64,000 nucleotides of DNA from Nitrospirillum iridis (GCF_014205765.1 NZ_JACIIZ010000005.1:384837-448836); one strand, 5' to 3'; counted from the stretch's first letter, positions 34,343-44,093 are shown. Numbers and translations: made by a program. The notes: generated by a model not told the origin, from the letters alone.

Positions 34343-34774
34343 ATGGCCCAGTTGAAGCGCACCGCGAATGCCGTCTGGCACGGCACCGGCAAGGACGGCG
34401 ACGGCACCCTGACGACGCAGAGCGCGACGTTGTCCAGCGTGCCCTATTCCTACATCGCCCGTTTCGGCGATGGCAAAGGCACCAATCCGGAAGAACTGAT
34501 CGCCGCCGCCCACGCCGGCTGCTTCAGCATGGCCCTGGCCTTCATGCTGTCCGGGGCCGGCTTCACCCCGGACGAGATCAAGTCCGACGCCCTGCTGACC
34601 ATGGAGGGCGAAGGCGCCGGCTGGCGCATCTCCGCTGTCAAGCTGACGGTGCGGGCAAAGGTCCCGGGCATCGAGCCTGGCAAGTTCCAGGACATCGCCG
34701 CCGAGGCCAAGGCCAACTGCCCGGTGTCCCGCGTGCTGAATGCGGAGATCACCCTGGACGCCGCCTTGGCTTGA
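34343..34774 (+). CDS. osmC: OsmC-family organic hydroperoxide reductase
   Basis: A 143-residue OsmC protein: LKRTANAVWHGTGKDGDG, then SYIARFGDGKGTNPEELIAAAHAGC with peroxidatic Cys60, and KANCPVSRVL with resolving Cys126. The protein is a thiol peroxidase that removes organic peroxides, fed by lipoyl or other dithiols, in the cytosol. AGGAG precedes the ATG. It carries its own strong terminator. Nothing upstream points to OhrR, so it is the OsmC branch, not Ohr. Confidence 0.95.
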   Translation: MAQLKRTANAVWHGTGKDGDGTLTTQSATLSSVPYSYIARFGDGKGTNPEELIAAAHAGCFSMALAFMLSGAGFTPDEIKSDALLTMEGEGAGWRISAVKLTVRAKVPGIEPGKFQDIAAEAKANCPVSRVLNAEITLDAALA

Positions 34775-34794
34775 GGCCGGCCCCTGCCCACAAC

Positions 34795-34833
34795 AAAATG
34801 GGCGGGGTCTCGCGACACCCGCCCATTTTTATT
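34795..34833 (+). terminator. intrinsic terminator after osmC
   Basis: AAAATGGGCGGG pairs with CCGCCCATTTTT around a GC loop, ending in a T-tract. As osmC and aroG converge here, it probably serves both. Confidence 0.88.
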
Positions 34834-34851
34834 GCGAAAGCGGAATGATCC

Positions 34852-36246
34852 TTATTCCGCCGCCTCGGTTCGGCGTGGCTGACCAGTGCGTGAGGCTTTC
34901 AGCCCCTCAGCCACCAGGAACGCCAATTCCAGCGCCTGGTTGGCGTTCAGGCGCGGATCGCAGGCGGTGTGGTAACGCTGGGCCAAGGCGTGTTCGGTGA
35001 TGGCCTGGGCGCCGCCCGTGCACTCCGTCACGTCCTGGCCGGTCATCTCGAAATGCACGCCGCCGGCGTGCACGCCCTCGGCGCGGCAGGCCTCGAAGAA
35101 GCCGCGCACCTCGGCCAGGATGCGCTCGAACGGGCGCGTCTTGTAGCCGGTGGCCGACTTGATGGTGTTGCCGTGCATGGGGTCGCAGCTCCACACCACC
35201 GTGCGGCCTTCGTCCCGCACGCGGCGCAGCAGGGGCGCCAGCTTGTCCGCCACCTTGTCATGGCCCATGCGGGCGATGAGGGTCAGGCGCCCGGCCTCGT
35301 CCGCCGGGTTCAGGACGTCGATCAGGCGGATCAGGTCATCCGGGTCCGTGGTCGGGCCGCACTTGAGCCCGATGGGGTTCTTCACGCCGCGCAGGAATTC
35401 CACGTGCGCGCCATCCAGCTGGCGGGTGCGGTCGCCGATCCACAACATATGGGCCGACACGTCGTACCAGTCACCCGTGGTGCTGTCGACGCGGGTCAGC
35501 GCCTGCTCATACGGCAGCAGCAAGGCCTCATGGCTGGTGAAGAACTCCGTCTCGCGGATCTGGGCGGTGGTTTCCGCCGTGATGCCGCAGGCGGCCATGA
35601 AGGCCAGCGCCTCATCCAGCCGGTTGGCCAGATCGCGGTAGCGCTCGCCCTGCGGGCTGCGATCGACGAAACCCAGATTCCACTGGTGCACCTTCTGCAG
35701 GTCGGCGTAACCGCCCTGGGCGAAGGCGCGCAGCAGGTTCAGCGTGCTGGCCGCCTGGTTGTAGGCCTGGACCATGCGCTCCGGATCAGGCACCCGCGCC
35801 TCGGCCGTGAAGTCGAAGCCGTTGATGATGTCCCCCCGGTAGGAGGGGAGCGACACGCCGCCAATATCCTCGAGGTCGGCGGAGCGCGGCTTGGCGAACT
35901 GCCCGGCCATGCGACCGACCTTGACCACTGGCGTGGCGCCACCGAAGGTCAGCACCACCGCCATCTGGAGCATCACGCGGAAGGTGTCGCGGATGTTGTT
36001 GGGATGGAACTCGGCAAAGCTCTCGGCGCAATCGCCGCCCTGCAGCAGGAAGCTCTGGCCCTTGGCCACGCGGCCCAGATGCTCCTTCAGGCGCCGGGCC
36101 TCACCCGCGAAGACCAGCGGCGGATAATTGGCAAGGCGGGCCTCCACGGCATGCAGGCGCTGGGTGTCCGGATATGACGGCATCTGCCGCACTTCCCGAG
36201 ACCGCCAGCTATCGGGCGCCCAGCGCCCCGCCTTTTCCAGTGCCAT
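34852..36246 (-). CDS. aroG: class II DAHP synthase
   Basis: 3-deoxy-7-phosphoheptulonate synthase of the plant/type II fold, the first step of the shikimate pathway (PEP + erythrose 4-phosphate). 464 residues. Signatures are [61 protein letters not shown] and [15 protein letters not shown], with the metal Cys in the first, plus [14 protein letters not shown]. The ATG at 36246 is taken for its AGAGGTGG site; the frame runs further upstream without homology. No fused regulatory domain is visible, so feedback may depend on partners. It is a single gene with about 350 bp of upstream space. Confidence 0.96.
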   Translation of the reverse strand: MALEKAGRWAPDSWRSREVRQMPSYPDTQRLHAVEARLANYPPLVFAGEARRLKEHLGRVAKGQSFLLQGGDCAESFAEFHPNNIRDTFRVMLQMAVVLTFGGATPVVKVGRMAGQFAKPRSADLEDIGGVSLPSYRGDIINGFDFTAEARVPDPERMVQAYNQAASTLNLLRAFAQGGYADLQKVHQWNLGFVDRSPQGERYRDLANRLDEALAFMAACGITAETTAQIRETEFFTSHEALLLPYEQALTRVDSTTGDWYDVSAHMLWIGDRTRQLDGAHVEFLRGVKNPIGLKCGPTTDPDDLIRLIDVLNPADEAGRLTLIARMGHDKVADKLAPLLRRVRDEGRTVVWSCDPMHGNTIKSATGYKTRPFERILAEVRGFFEACRAEGVHAGGVHFEMTGQDVTECTGGAQAITEHALAQRYHTACDPRLNANQALELAFLVAEGLKASRTGQPRRTEAAE

Positions 36247-36592
36247 GACCCACCTCTTAAAACCCGTGAAACCGGCCGGGATTCCGGACCTCAGGTGTAG
36301 CGATCGGGGAAACCCCGACAGTCGCGGGCGGTGACGCCCTCCCAAGTCTGGCAGCAAGCCGGTCTCGTTATGTACTGCCGGATTTTATACTTTTCCAGTC
36401 TTCTAAGCCCCCCGCTGCGCATTACTGTTACCCGGCAAACGCGGTTGCCGGCCGCCGCAAGGCTTGGAACACCAGCCACCCTATCCAGATGGCCGAGCCA
36501 AGGCCTAGCCGGAATAGTATAGGCTGGAAGTCATTTTCCTGCCCAAAACGGGCTGACCGCTGGGTCGTCAAAGGCGATCGGGAGTTGCAGGC
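36247..36592. other. divergent regulatory region between aroG and the autotransporter gene
   Basis: 346 bp between divergent starts, with no gene I can support (a 62-codon frame at 36291-36479 minus looks random). On the minus strand TATAAA lies at 36389-36384 with no good -35. GGCAA-ACGCGG-TTGCC (36434-36449) is a small hairpin. Confidence 0.4.
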
Positions 36593-38968
36593 ATGATGGC
36601 CCCCATGGTCCCCTTCCCCATTCGCCTGGCCAGCGCGGGCCTGTTGGCCGCCGCGGCCCTGATCGCCCGTCCGGCACCGGCTCAAGCGGCCACCACCCCA
36701 ACCTATGCCGCCGGCTACTCGGCGGGCTGGTGGGCGCAATTGGGCGTGACCAACGCCATCGAGGTGGCGGCCACGGGCGGCAGCGGCGTCACCATCGGTG
36801 TGGTCGACACCGGCGTGGTCGCGACCCAGGCCGACGTCACCGGCCGGGTCGCCACCACGTCCTCATGCGCCGCCGTGGCCTTCACCTGCTCCAAGGGCTA
36901 CACCGACGACAACGGCCACGGCACCGCCACCGCCGCCATCGCCGCCGGTGCCGTGACCAGCACCGGGGCGGGCATGGCCGGCTTGGCGCCCAAAGCCACC
37001 ATCGTGGCGGAAAAATCCCTGAACGTGAGCGGCAGCGGCACGGACGCGGACGTGGCCAACGGCATCATCAAGGCCACCAATGCCGGCGCCCGGATCATCA
37101 ACCTGTCGCTGACCTATCTGCCCACCAATGCCATCGTATCCGCCATCAATTACGCCGCCGCCAAGGGAACGGTCCTGGTGTTCGCCGGCGGAAATTCCGC
37201 GACGGTCCTGAATGGCGGTGGCAGTACCAACGGGCTGACCACGGCGGCACTGACCCACCTGGCCTTCACCGGCTCGGTCACCAGCGCCAACAAGCTCTCC
37301 AGCTTCTCCAACACCCCCGGTGCCGGCTACGCCATCGCCGGCACGACGCGGACCAGCTACGCCTCGCTGTGGTTGATGGCGCCGGGGGAAAACATCGTCG
37401 CCCCCGGCATCCAGTACGGCAGCAACGCCCTGGCCTACTGGACCGGCACCTCCATGGCCGCCCCCATGGTGTCGGGCGCCCTGGCCCTGCTGGAGGCCAC
37501 CTGGCCGGTGTTGTACCGCAATGGCACCGCCACCGCCGTCCTGTTCGCGTCCGCCACCGACCTGGGCACCAAGGGCGTGGACGCGACCTTCGGCAACGGC
37601 CTGATGAACCTGACCACGGCGTTCACGCCGCTGGGCGGCTTGTCGGTGACACAGGCCAACGGCAAGTCCCTGCCGGTCACCAGCCTGACCGGAGCGCTTG
37701 TCACCGGCGGCGCCCTGGGCTCCCTGGGCAGTATCAGCGCGCAACTGGCCTCCTACACCGCCTTCGACGGCTATCAGCGCAACTTCACGGTCAACTTGAG
37801 CGGCCTGATCGCCAAGCAGCCGGTCTCCGCCTCGTCCATCACGGCGGCGCTGCCGGCCCCGACCGTCACCACCAGCAGCACCAAGTTCGCGGATGGCGGC
37901 AGCCTGACGCTGGCCTACACCGACGCCCCCCGGCTGGACTTCATGACCCGGCCGCAGCCCCTGGCACCGCGCGATGGCTACGCCGGGCACGACGGCTGGA
38001 CGCTGGCCTATAGCCGGGGCGGCCTGACCCTGGCGACAGGCCAGGGCTTTCCCGGTGCCGCATCCTTCGCCCAGGCGCTGTGGGGGCAAGGCTCGGGTGC
38101 CGCGGAGGCGGCGGGCACGCTGGGTGTGTCCACGGCGCTGACCGGCCTGGCGCAGGGTGGCGGTTTCGCCGCTTTGGGCACGGATCTGGATGGCTGGCTC
38201 TCCCGGGCGCTGGGTGGCGCCCGGTTGGCGCTCAGCTGGTCGGGGGCGCCCGGCGCCGACACCGTGTCACGGCGCGACCTGCTGGGCGGCGACTGGAACC
38301 CCTGGCGTGGCCCGGTGCTGACGGGTGCCGGCTGGGACCGGCAGGCCGACGCCTTCGCCGCCGGCCTCAGCTGGGATTTGACGCGGGGCTGGAGCACCAG
38401 CCTGTCCGTCAGCCTGCTGAATGAACGGGACGGCCTGTTGGGCAGCCGCTATCGCGGTGGCGGCCTGTTGTCCCTGGGCGATCATAACGACAGCCTGTCG
38501 CTGGGCCTGGCCACCGCCGTCACGCTATGGGACGGCGGCAGCCTCATGCTGGACGCCAGCCTGGCCCGCACGGGCGCGGCCGACAGCGCCCACGGCATCA
38601 TCGCCGGCATCGGGCCGCTGCTGGCCCGGTCCTACGGCCTGGCCTTGTCCCAGCGCGACGCGGTGACGGAGGGCGACAGCCTGACGGCCGCCTGGCGGCG
38701 GCCGTTGCGCGTGGTGTCCGGCACCGCGAGCCTGTTGATCACCAGCGTGGACGACCAGGGATACGCCACCACCGTGCCGACGCGGGTATCGCTGCGGCCG
38801 GATGGGGCGGAAACGGACCTGGCGCTAACCTACGCGGCGCCGCTGGCGACCGGCCGATGGGGTCAGGCCCTGACCCTGAACGGCAGCCTGGAATACCGGC
38901 AGGACGCCGGCAACATCCGGGGTCTGACCGACCAGGTGGCGCGCGTCGGTCTCAACTTTCGCTTTTAA
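36593..38968 (+). CDS. S8 subtilase autotransporter
   Basis: A 791-residue type V secreted serine protease. Signal peptide to about 32 (QAA). The subtilisin triad is complete: IGVVDTGV (Asp72), DDNGHGTATAA (His109), WTGTSMAAPMVSGALALL (Ser287). A linker region follows, then a C-terminal beta-barrel of about 260 residues ending in alternating aromatic/hydrophobic residues and a terminal Phe (VGLNFRF), the outer-membrane sorting signal. It should expose or release a protease at the cell surface. GGGAG eight bases before the ATG at 36593 fits; the second ATG three bases later is also possible. Stand-alone, next to nothing related. Confidence 0.95.
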   Translation: MMAPMVPFPIRLASAGLLAAAALIARPAPAQAATTPTYAAGYSAGWWAQLGVTNAIEVAATGGSGVTIGVVDTGVVATQADVTGRVATTSSCAAVAFTCSKGYTDDNGHGTATAAIAAGAVTSTGAGMAGLAPKATIVAEKSLNVSGSGTDADVANGIIKATNAGARIINLSLTYLPTNAIVSAINYAAAKGTVLVFAGGNSATVLNGGGSTNGLTTAALTHLAFTGSVTSANKLSSFSNTPGAGYAIAGTTRTSYASLWLMAPGENIVAPGIQYGSNALAYWTGTSMAAPMVSGALALLEATWPVLYRNGTATAVLFASATDLGTKGVDATFGNGLMNLTTAFTPLGGLSVTQANGKSLPVTSLTGALVTGGALGSLGSISAQLASYTAFDGYQRNFTVNLSGLIAKQPVSASSITAALPAPTVTTSSTKFADGGSLTLAYTDAPRLDFMTRPQPLAPRDGYAGHDGWTLAYSRGGLTLATGQGFPGAASFAQALWGQGSGAAEAAGTLGVSTALTGLAQGGGFAALGTDLDGWLSRALGGARLALSWSGAPGADTVSRRDLLGGDWNPWRGPVLTGAGWDRQADAFAAGLSWDLTRGWSTSLSVSLLNERDGLLGSRYRGGGLLSLGDHNDSLSLGLATAVTLWDGGSLMLDASLARTGAADSAHGIIAGIGPLLARSYGLALSQRDAVTEGDSLTAAWRRPLRVVSGTASLLITSVDDQGYATTVPTRVSLRPDGAETDLALTYAAPLATGRWGQALTLNGSLEYRQDAGNIRGLTDQVARVGLNFRF

Positions 38969-39082
38969 GGCGTAGCCAACATTCATTGTGTGAAATTCAG
39001 GCCGCGGGGTGACCGGGCGCACATCGTGCCCCGTGGTTGGCCGTATCTTGGCCGCCATCCATCCCTTGTCGGAGTACACCCG

Positions 39083-39589
39083 ATGTCGATTTCCATGTAC
39101 CAGGCGTCCATCCCGGTATTCGTGCGCATTCTGGGCAACCTGTCCACCATCCTGGACAAGGGCCTGGCCCATGCCGAGGCCAAGAAGATCGACCCGTCGG
39201 TGTTCGTGAGCGCCCGCCTGGCGCCCGACATGCACCCGCTAGCCCGCCAGATCCAGATCGCCAGCGACGCCGCCAAGGGCGCGGCCGCCCGCCTGGCCGG
39301 CGTCGATGTCCCCAGTTTCCCCGATACCGAGACCACCTTTGGTGAATTGCGGGAGCGCATCGCCAAGACGGTGGACTTCCTGAAGGGCGTGACGCCGGAC
39401 CAAGTCGACGGCAGCGAGGAGCGCACCATCACCCTGAAGATCAGGGGCGAGGATGTGCACTTCCCCGGGCAGGCCTTCCTGCTGTTCTTCGCCCTGCCGA
39501 ACTTCTTTTTCCACGTGACCACCGCCTACGACATCCTGCGCCACAACGGCGTGGAATTGGGCAAGATGGATTTCCTGGGCCGTCCGTAA
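39083..39589 (+). CDS. DUF1993 family protein
   Basis: A 168-residue helical protein of the DUF1993 family, distant from DinB-like four-helix bundles: MYQASIPVFVRILGNLSTILDKG, then ARQIQIASDAAKGAAARLAG and FALPNFFFHVTTAYDILRHN. The family has no experimentally known function, and related folds bind metal through three His residues. GGAG eight bases before ATG 39083 supports the start. It is followed by a clear terminator and is monocistronic. Confidence 0.9.
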   Translation: MSISMYQASIPVFVRILGNLSTILDKGLAHAEAKKIDPSVFVSARLAPDMHPLARQIQIASDAAKGAAARLAGVDVPSFPDTETTFGELRERIAKTVDFLKGVTPDQVDGSEERTITLKIRGEDVHFPGQAFLLFFALPNFFFHVTTAYDILRHNGVELGKMDFLGRP

Positions 39590-39611
39590 CATCGGCTGGG
39601 GTCCCATGGGG

Positions 39612-39642
39612 AAAAGGCGGTGCCACCAGGCGCCGCCTTTTT
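39612..39642 (+). terminator. intrinsic terminator after the DUF1993 gene
   Basis: AAAAGGCGG / CCGCCTTTT stem with a 12-nt loop that can pair further, ending in TTTTTC. Confidence 0.85.
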
Positions 39643-39698
39643 CATGCGGCCCCTTTCGGGACGGGCCAGACGGTGGCTCCTGCCACATTCTGTTCCGG

Positions 39699-39785
39699 GA
39701 CAAGCCCGTCTTCCGGGCCTATCTGGACCGCCTGGCCCAGCGCCCCGCCTTCCAGCGCTTCGTCCAAGCCATGGCGGCGGCCTGA
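39699..39785 (+). pseudogene. glutathione S-transferase C-terminal remnant
   Basis: An in-frame stretch of 28 codons plus stop reads DKPVFRAYLDRLAQRPAFQR and ends FVQAMAAA. That is the typical last helix of beta/theta-type GSTs (FxAYLDRLxxRPAFQRa). Nothing upstream in this frame continues the GST fold and there is no start codon, so it is the tail of a lost gene. It marks a deletion junction between the DUF1993 gene and the 40-kb region. Confidence 0.6.
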
Positions 39786-39810
39786 TCAAGGAACAGGCGG
39801 AGCGCCCCTT

Positions 39811-40312
39811 TTAAAGGTCAACCTCGCGGACCCTGTCGGAATCGCGACCGGGGTCGAAATTCTCACCACCAGAAAGTGCTTCAAGGAACGGCGCCAAAGA
39901 GCCGCCCCCATGCGCAAGATGGCGCCGGATAAAGGCGACGCGTTCGCGGATGGAACGGTCGGGGTCCTGTTCCAGCCGAGCCAACAGCGGCCGCCACTCT
40001 TCCCAAACGGCCCCCTTCTCACGACCCAACGCCTGGGCAAGGGTCGCCGGGGCCTGGCGTCGTCCGCAGCAGGCTCGCGTCACCCTTAGAACCGCCGAAC
40101 CATCGCTGCAGGAAATCCGACGGCGCCGGTGGAACGGCCGCAAGGGCGTCGCGAACGTGTTGCCCGACGGCCACCAGCTTCTGAGGTGGCAGGTCAGCAA
40201 TCAGGGATACGAGCCGCTGGACCCTGTCCATACGCACACGACCTTGCCGGAGGTCGCGTTCCAAACACCGCAGCGCGTCATCGAGGTCTTCGGGCAAATT
40301 CCACACATTCAC
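39811..40312 (-). pseudogene. frameshifted small gene of unknown function
   Basis: Translation should start at GTG 40312, eight bases from GAGGAG (40326-40321), right behind the amidohydrolase stop. The first frame gives a helical protein (MNVWNLPEDLDDALRCLERD, LPPQKLVAVGQHVRDALAA, then SDFLQRWFGGSKGD) and stops at 40019. The overlapping second frame continues in the same style (GAVWEEWRPLLARLEQDPDR, ERVAFIRRHLAHGGGSLAP, FLEALSGGE) to 39811. A +1 shift near 40040-40080 joins them into roughly 165 residues. Codon use is less G/C-biased at the third position than in neighbours. It may be a recent pseudogene, a sequencing error, or programmed frameshifting. Confidence 0.55.
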
Positions 40313-40324
40313 AGGCCGCACTCC

Positions 40325-41620
40325 TCAAGGCTTGCGAACCACCGCGCCGCCCTTCATGACGAAGACCACATTGGCCACGGCGGCGATGTCCTGGGTGGGA
40401 TCGCCGGTCACGGCCACCAGGTCGGCCAGCAGGCCGGTGTGGATACGCCCCAGCCGATCAGCCTGGCCCAGGATGTGGGCGTTAGTGGCCGTGGCGGCCG
40501 TCAGCGCCTGGGCCGGGGTCATGCCGTAGCGCACCATCCACACCAGTTCGCGCGCGTTCTCGCCGTGGGCGAAGACGCCCACGTCGCTGCCACAGCCGAT
40601 GGTGACCCCCGCCTTCAGCGCGCGGCGGAAGGCGGCCTCCGCCGCCTGCATGGCCGGGGTGGGCGGGCTCTGGCCGGGGATGTAGCCTTTGAAATAGCGG
40701 CTGGTGGCCTCCGGCGCCGTCAGGGTCGGCAGGTAGGCGACGCCCCGCCGGGCCATTTCCTGGAAGGTGGCGTCGGTGCCGCCATAGCCGTGCTCGATGG
40801 TGTCCACCCCGGCCAGCACCGCCCGGCGCATGCCCTCATCCGACGCCGCGTGCGCCGCCACCGGACGGCCGGTGTCATGGGCGGCGGCGATCAGGGCCGC
40901 CATTTCCGCCTGACTGAAGGTGGGGCGGGTGCCGCCATCGGGACCGGTGCGATAGTCGGCGTAGAACTTGATCCAGTCGGCCCCGCGCGCCGCCTGGGTG
41001 CGGGCGGCCGTCGCCACGCTAGCCTCGCCGCTGGCTTCCTCCGCCCCCTGGGGCAGGTCCATGTCCTCGCGGAACTTGGTGACGGACGGGCCGTAGGCGC
41101 CGCTGGCCACGATGGCGCGGGTGGCGACGAACAGGCGGGGCCCCGGCACCAGACCATCCTCGATGGCCTTCTTCAGGCCCACGTCGGCATAGCCCGCCCC
41201 CTCCGTGCCCAGGTCGCGCAGGGTGGTGAAGCCCGCCATCAGGGTCGCCGTCGCCTGGCGGCCCGCCCGCAGCGTGCGGTAGGCCAGGCTTTCGCGCAGC
41301 ACCTGGTCGTCCCACGACGCCTCGTCATACGGATGCAGGAAAAGGTGGGAGTGCAGATCGATCAGGCCGGGCAGCAGGGTGGCGCCGGGCAGGTCCAGCA
41401 CCGCCGTGCCCGCCGGCACGCCCAGGGTGGCTTCCGGCCCCACCGCCTGGATATGGTCGCCCCGCACCAGTACGGCCCAGCCGGCATGGGGCGCCACCGC
41501 CTCCGCCGTCCACACCCGCGCCGGGCGGATCAGCAGCGACGCCTCCTCCGCCCGCACCACCGCCGGCGAGAGGAGAAGGCTAAGGGCCAGGCAGGCGGCG
41601 ACCGCGATGAGCCGGCGCAT
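40325..41620 (-). CDS. exported metal-dependent amidohydrolase
   Basis: A 431-residue amidohydrolase-superfamily protein with a signal peptide ([21 protein letters not shown]). Metal-ligand motifs follow the imidazolonepropionase/prolidase-like subgroup: [57 protein letters not shown], and the final Asp in [20 protein letters not shown]. The start at ATG 41620 lies 4 bp after the isoaspartyl peptidase stop, so the two form an operon. Expected substrates are N-acyl or Xaa-Pro/Xaa-Arg dipeptides, processed in the periplasm. The frameshifted gene at 40312 is coupled downstream. Confidence 0.9.
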   Translation of the reverse strand: MRRLIAVAACLALSLLLSPAVVRAEEASLLIRPARVWTAEAVAPHAGWAVLVRGDHIQAVGPEATLGVPAGTAVLDLPGATLLPGLIDLHSHLFLHPYDEASWDDQVLRESLAYRTLRAGRQATATLMAGFTTLRDLGTEGAGYADVGLKKAIEDGLVPGPRLFVATRAIVASGAYGPSVTKFREDMDLPQGAEEASGEASVATAARTQAARGADWIKFYADYRTGPDGGTRPTFSQAEMAALIAAAHDTGRPVAAHAASDEGMRRAVLAGVDTIEHGYGGTDATFQEMARRGVAYLPTLTAPEATSRYFKGYIPGQSPPTPAMQAAEAAFRRALKAGVTIGCGSDVGVFAHGENARELVWMVRYGMTPAQALTAATATNAHILGQADRLGRIHTGLLADLVAVTGDPTQDIAAVANVVFVMKGGAVVRKP

Positions 41621-41624
41621 GGGC

Positions 41625-42749
41625 TCAGGGCTCGTGCTTCGGGTGGGCCTTGGCGGGGCCTTCATCCTTGAAGATGCCGAATTCCGGCGTCCCGCCCTGC
41701 TTCACCCGGATGCGGTACATGCCGGTGGTGTTGAAACCCCAGGCCAGCGTGCCGTCGGGCGCCGCGGCGATGACGCCGCCGTCACCGCCCAGGGCCGTCA
41801 GACGGTGCTGGATGACCTCATCCACCGCCGCCTGCAGGCCCATGTGCCGGTACTGCACCAGGGCGCAAATCTCACGCGCCACCGTCAGGCGGATGAAGTA
41901 CTCCCCAGCCCCCGTGGCCGACACGGCGCACGACTGGTTGGAGGCATAGGTGCCGGCGCCGATGATGGGGCTGTCCCCGATGCGGCCCGGCCGCTTGGCC
42001 GTCATGCCGCCGGTGGAGGTGGCGGCCGCCACGTTGCCCTTGGCGTCCACCGCCACGGCGCCCACGGTGCCGAACCGATGGGCGTCCGCCGGCTCAAAAT
42101 TCCTGAGGTCCAGCAGGGTGTGCTTGTCCGGTTCCGGCGGGGCGCCCTGGGGCCGGGGCGGCACGGGCAGGCCCTTCTCCGTCAGTTCCGTCACCAGCGC
42201 CTGCCAGCGCCGCTCGGTGAAGAACCAGGCGGGGTCGGCCTGCTCCAGTCCCGCCTCCTTGGAGAAGGCGTCCGCCCCCTCGCCCGCCAGCATGACATGC
42301 GGCGTCTTTTCCATGACGGCGCGGGCCAGGCTGACCGGATGGCGGGTGTGGGTGACGGTGGCGACGGAGCCCGCCTTCAGCGTGGCCCCATCCATGATGG
42401 CGGCATCCATCTCGTTCCGGCCGGCGGCGGTGAACACGGCGCCCCGGCCGGCGTTGAACAGGGGATCGTCCTCCAGCACCTTGACCGCCGCCTCGACCGC
42501 GTCGAGCGCGCTGCCACCGGCCTTCAGCACGGCCGTGCCCGCCTCCAGCGCCGCGGTCATGCCGGCCTGATAGGCGGCGGCGGCTTCAGGCGTCAGCTTC
42601 GCCGGGTCCACCGTGCCGGCGCCGCCGTGCAGCTCAAGGGCCCATGGATGCGCCGGGGCGGAACCCTTTTCCGCCGCCAGGGCCGTGCCGCCCAGCAGCG
42701 CCCACCCCAATGCCATGCCCGCCAACATCCGCGCGCCCGTGCCGCCCAT
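41625..42749 (-). CDS. iaaA: exported isoaspartyl peptidase / L-asparaginase
   Basis: A 374-residue Ntn-hydrolase of the plant-type asparaginase family, made as a precursor that self-cleaves at [12 protein letters not shown] to expose the catalytic Thr. Other landmarks: [49 protein letters not shown] and the late FNTTGMYRI. The signal-like N-terminus from ATG 42749 ([20 protein letters not shown]) indicates export. It hydrolyses beta-aspartyl dipeptides and Asn. With the amidohydrolase directly downstream it makes a periplasmic peptide-scavenging pair. Confidence 0.93.
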   Translation of the reverse strand: MGGTGARMLAGMALGWALLGGTALAAEKGSAPAHPWALELHGGAGTVDPAKLTPEAAAAYQAGMTAALEAGTAVLKAGGSALDAVEAAVKVLEDDPLFNAGRGAVFTAAGRNEMDAAIMDGATLKAGSVATVTHTRHPVSLARAVMEKTPHVMLAGEGADAFSKEAGLEQADPAWFFTERRWQALVTELTEKGLPVPPRPQGAPPEPDKHTLLDLRNFEPADAHRFGTVGAVAVDAKGNVAAATSTGGMTAKRPGRIGDSPIIGAGTYASNQSCAVSATGAGEYFIRLTVAREICALVQYRHMGLQAAVDEVIQHRLTALGGDGGVIAAAPDGTLAWGFNTTGMYRIRVKQGGTPEFGIFKDEGPAKAHPKHEP

Positions 42750-42867
42750 GCCCCTGTCCTTTGCCGCCGCCGTTATTCCCAACCGTCCGCCAAACAGCGG
42801 CGGTGGGCGATAGTCCCGCAACGCCGTGGCGCTGTCATCAAAAACGGATATGGGATACAGGCGCCGT

Positions 42868-43359
42868 TCAGCCGGCGGCCAGACGGTCGCGGGCGCTCAC
42901 GAACGGGCCGGTGGGGGTGCGGGCGGCGGCGAAGGTGCCGAAGCCGATGGGCTGGGGCATGTTGACATAGACGGCCTCCATCCCGCCCTGGCGGCGGTAG
43001 GTCTCATGCCAGAAGCCGGCGCCGCCATCCTTGGCCAGGAAGTCCCGCCACCAGGTCTTGTGCGGCTCACTGCGGGTGAAGCGCTCCAGGCTTTCCAGAT
43101 CGCGCCAATACTGGCGCATGCCGATGTGGCGCAGGCCGTAAATCACCCGTTCATGCGCCAGCAGGCCGTCGGGGAAGTCCTGGGCGATACGGGTCAGCCC
43201 CCGCCCCAGCCGCAGCAGCCCGAGCACGCCCCGCAGGCTGTTCACATGGAAACCCAGATAGATCACCACCAGGTCGGGATATGCCGACAGGTCGACCGAG
43301 GCGCGGCGCCCGCCCATGGGGGATGCCTTGTTGGCACCATCGGTTGGTCGCTCTTGCAT
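42868..43359 (-). CDS. DUF4188-like monooxygenase-family protein
   Basis: A 163-residue protein of the DUF4188 type (aldoxime dehydratase/monooxygenase-like dimeric alpha-beta barrel): DLVVIYLGFHVNSLRGVLGLLRLG, LAHERVIYGLRHIGMRQYWRDLESLERFTRS, HKTWWRDFLAKDGGAGFWHETY and VYVNMPQPIGFG. AAGGG ahead of the ATG at 43359 supports the start. It is divergent from a TetR gene, with the repressor palindrome directly between them, and is its obvious target. The reaction is unproven. Confidence 0.88.
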   Translation of the reverse strand: MQERPTDGANKASPMGGRRASVDLSAYPDLVVIYLGFHVNSLRGVLGLLRLGRGLTRIAQDFPDGLLAHERVIYGLRHIGMRQYWRDLESLERFTRSEPHKTWWRDFLAKDGGAGFWHETYRRQGGMEAVYVNMPQPIGFGTFAAARTPTGPFVSARDRLAAG

Positions 43360-43376
43360 GATACCCTTCGCTTCAA

Positions 43377-43391
43377 GTTTACTTCGTAAAC
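43377..43391. promoter_or_regulatory. candidate TetR operator, site 1
   Basis: GTTTACTTCGTAAAC, a perfect 6-3-6 inverted repeat between the divergent DUF4188 and TetR genes. A weaker copy, GTTTAC-AGT-GTCAAC, follows at 43415-43429. Confidence 0.75.
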
Positions 43392-43414
43392 ATGAAACCA
43401 TTTGGCCTGGGGAT

Positions 43415-43429
43415 GTTTACAGTGTCAAC
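43415..43429. promoter_or_regulatory. candidate TetR operator, site 2
   Basis: GTTTACAGTGTCAAC matches site 1 with one mismatch in the second arm. It overlaps the TetR start codon and ribosome-binding site. Confidence 0.55.
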
Positions 43430-44048
43430 CGAGAAAGCGGCCTATCATCATGGCAACCTGCGTGAGGCCCTGGTGAGGACGGCCCTCGCCTTGCTGGAGG
43501 ATGGCGGGGTCGAGGCCTTGACCCTGCGGGCGGCGGCGCGCGGGGCGGGGGTGTCGGCCATGGCGCCTTACCGCCATTTCGCGGACAAGGCGGCCCTGCT
43601 GACCGCCGTGGCGGCGCAGGGCTACGCCGACCTGCGCGACCGCCTGGCCCACGCCGACGGCCAGACCGATGCCCGCCAGGCACTGGTGGAACAGGGCGTG
43701 GCCTATGTGCTGTTCGCCTACGAACGCCCGGCCCTGTTTCGTTTGATGTTCGGCGCGCCGCTGGCCGCGCCGAAGGTGGCCCCCGCTTCCGCCGATACCG
43801 CGTACGGCATTTTGGCGGCGCGCGTGGCCGGCCTAGTGCCGGAGGCGGAACGCGAGACCGCCACCATGGCCGCCTGGTCCCTGGTGCACGGCCTGGCCTG
43901 CCTGACGGTGGACGGTAGGCTGCCCCCCCCGGCGCAGGGCAATGCGCCGACGACCGAGGCCCTGGCGCGGCGGGTGACCGGCCTGTTCGCGGCGGGCTTG
44001 CCCGCTGACGGCGGCGATGCTGGACGGGGCCGCTCGCGCGGGCGATGA
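43422..44048 (+). CDS. TetR-family regulator (WHG-type C-terminus)
   Basis: A 208-residue TetR repressor. It starts best at GTG 43422, giving MSTEKAAYHHGNLREALV, the usual N-terminus of this subfamily, with GGGGA eight bases upstream; ATGs at 43392 and 43413 lack a spaced site. The HTH is ALTLRAAARGAGVSAMAPYRHFADKAALL and the C-terminal domain is of the WHG type (AYVLFAYERPALFRLMFGAP). Two GTTTAC-N3-GTAAAC-type sites lie at its start and would autoregulate it and the divergent DUF4188 gene. Confidence 0.9.
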   Translation: MSTEKAAYHHGNLREALVRTALALLEDGGVEALTLRAAARGAGVSAMAPYRHFADKAALLTAVAAQGYADLRDRLAHADGQTDARQALVEQGVAYVLFAYERPALFRLMFGAPLAAPKVAPASADTAYGILAARVAGLVPEAERETATMAAWSLVHGLACLTVDGRLPPPAQGNAPTTEALARRVTGLFAAGLPADGGDAGRGRSRGR

Positions 44049-44093
44049 TGCCGGCACCATCAGCCTTCCCCAATCAAGGGCGGTCCCGCCTCC

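Noticed and set aside
36291-36479. 62-codon minus-strand ORF upstream of aroG
   Set aside because: No ribosome-binding site, no domain, random-looking translation; it lies in the aroG leader.
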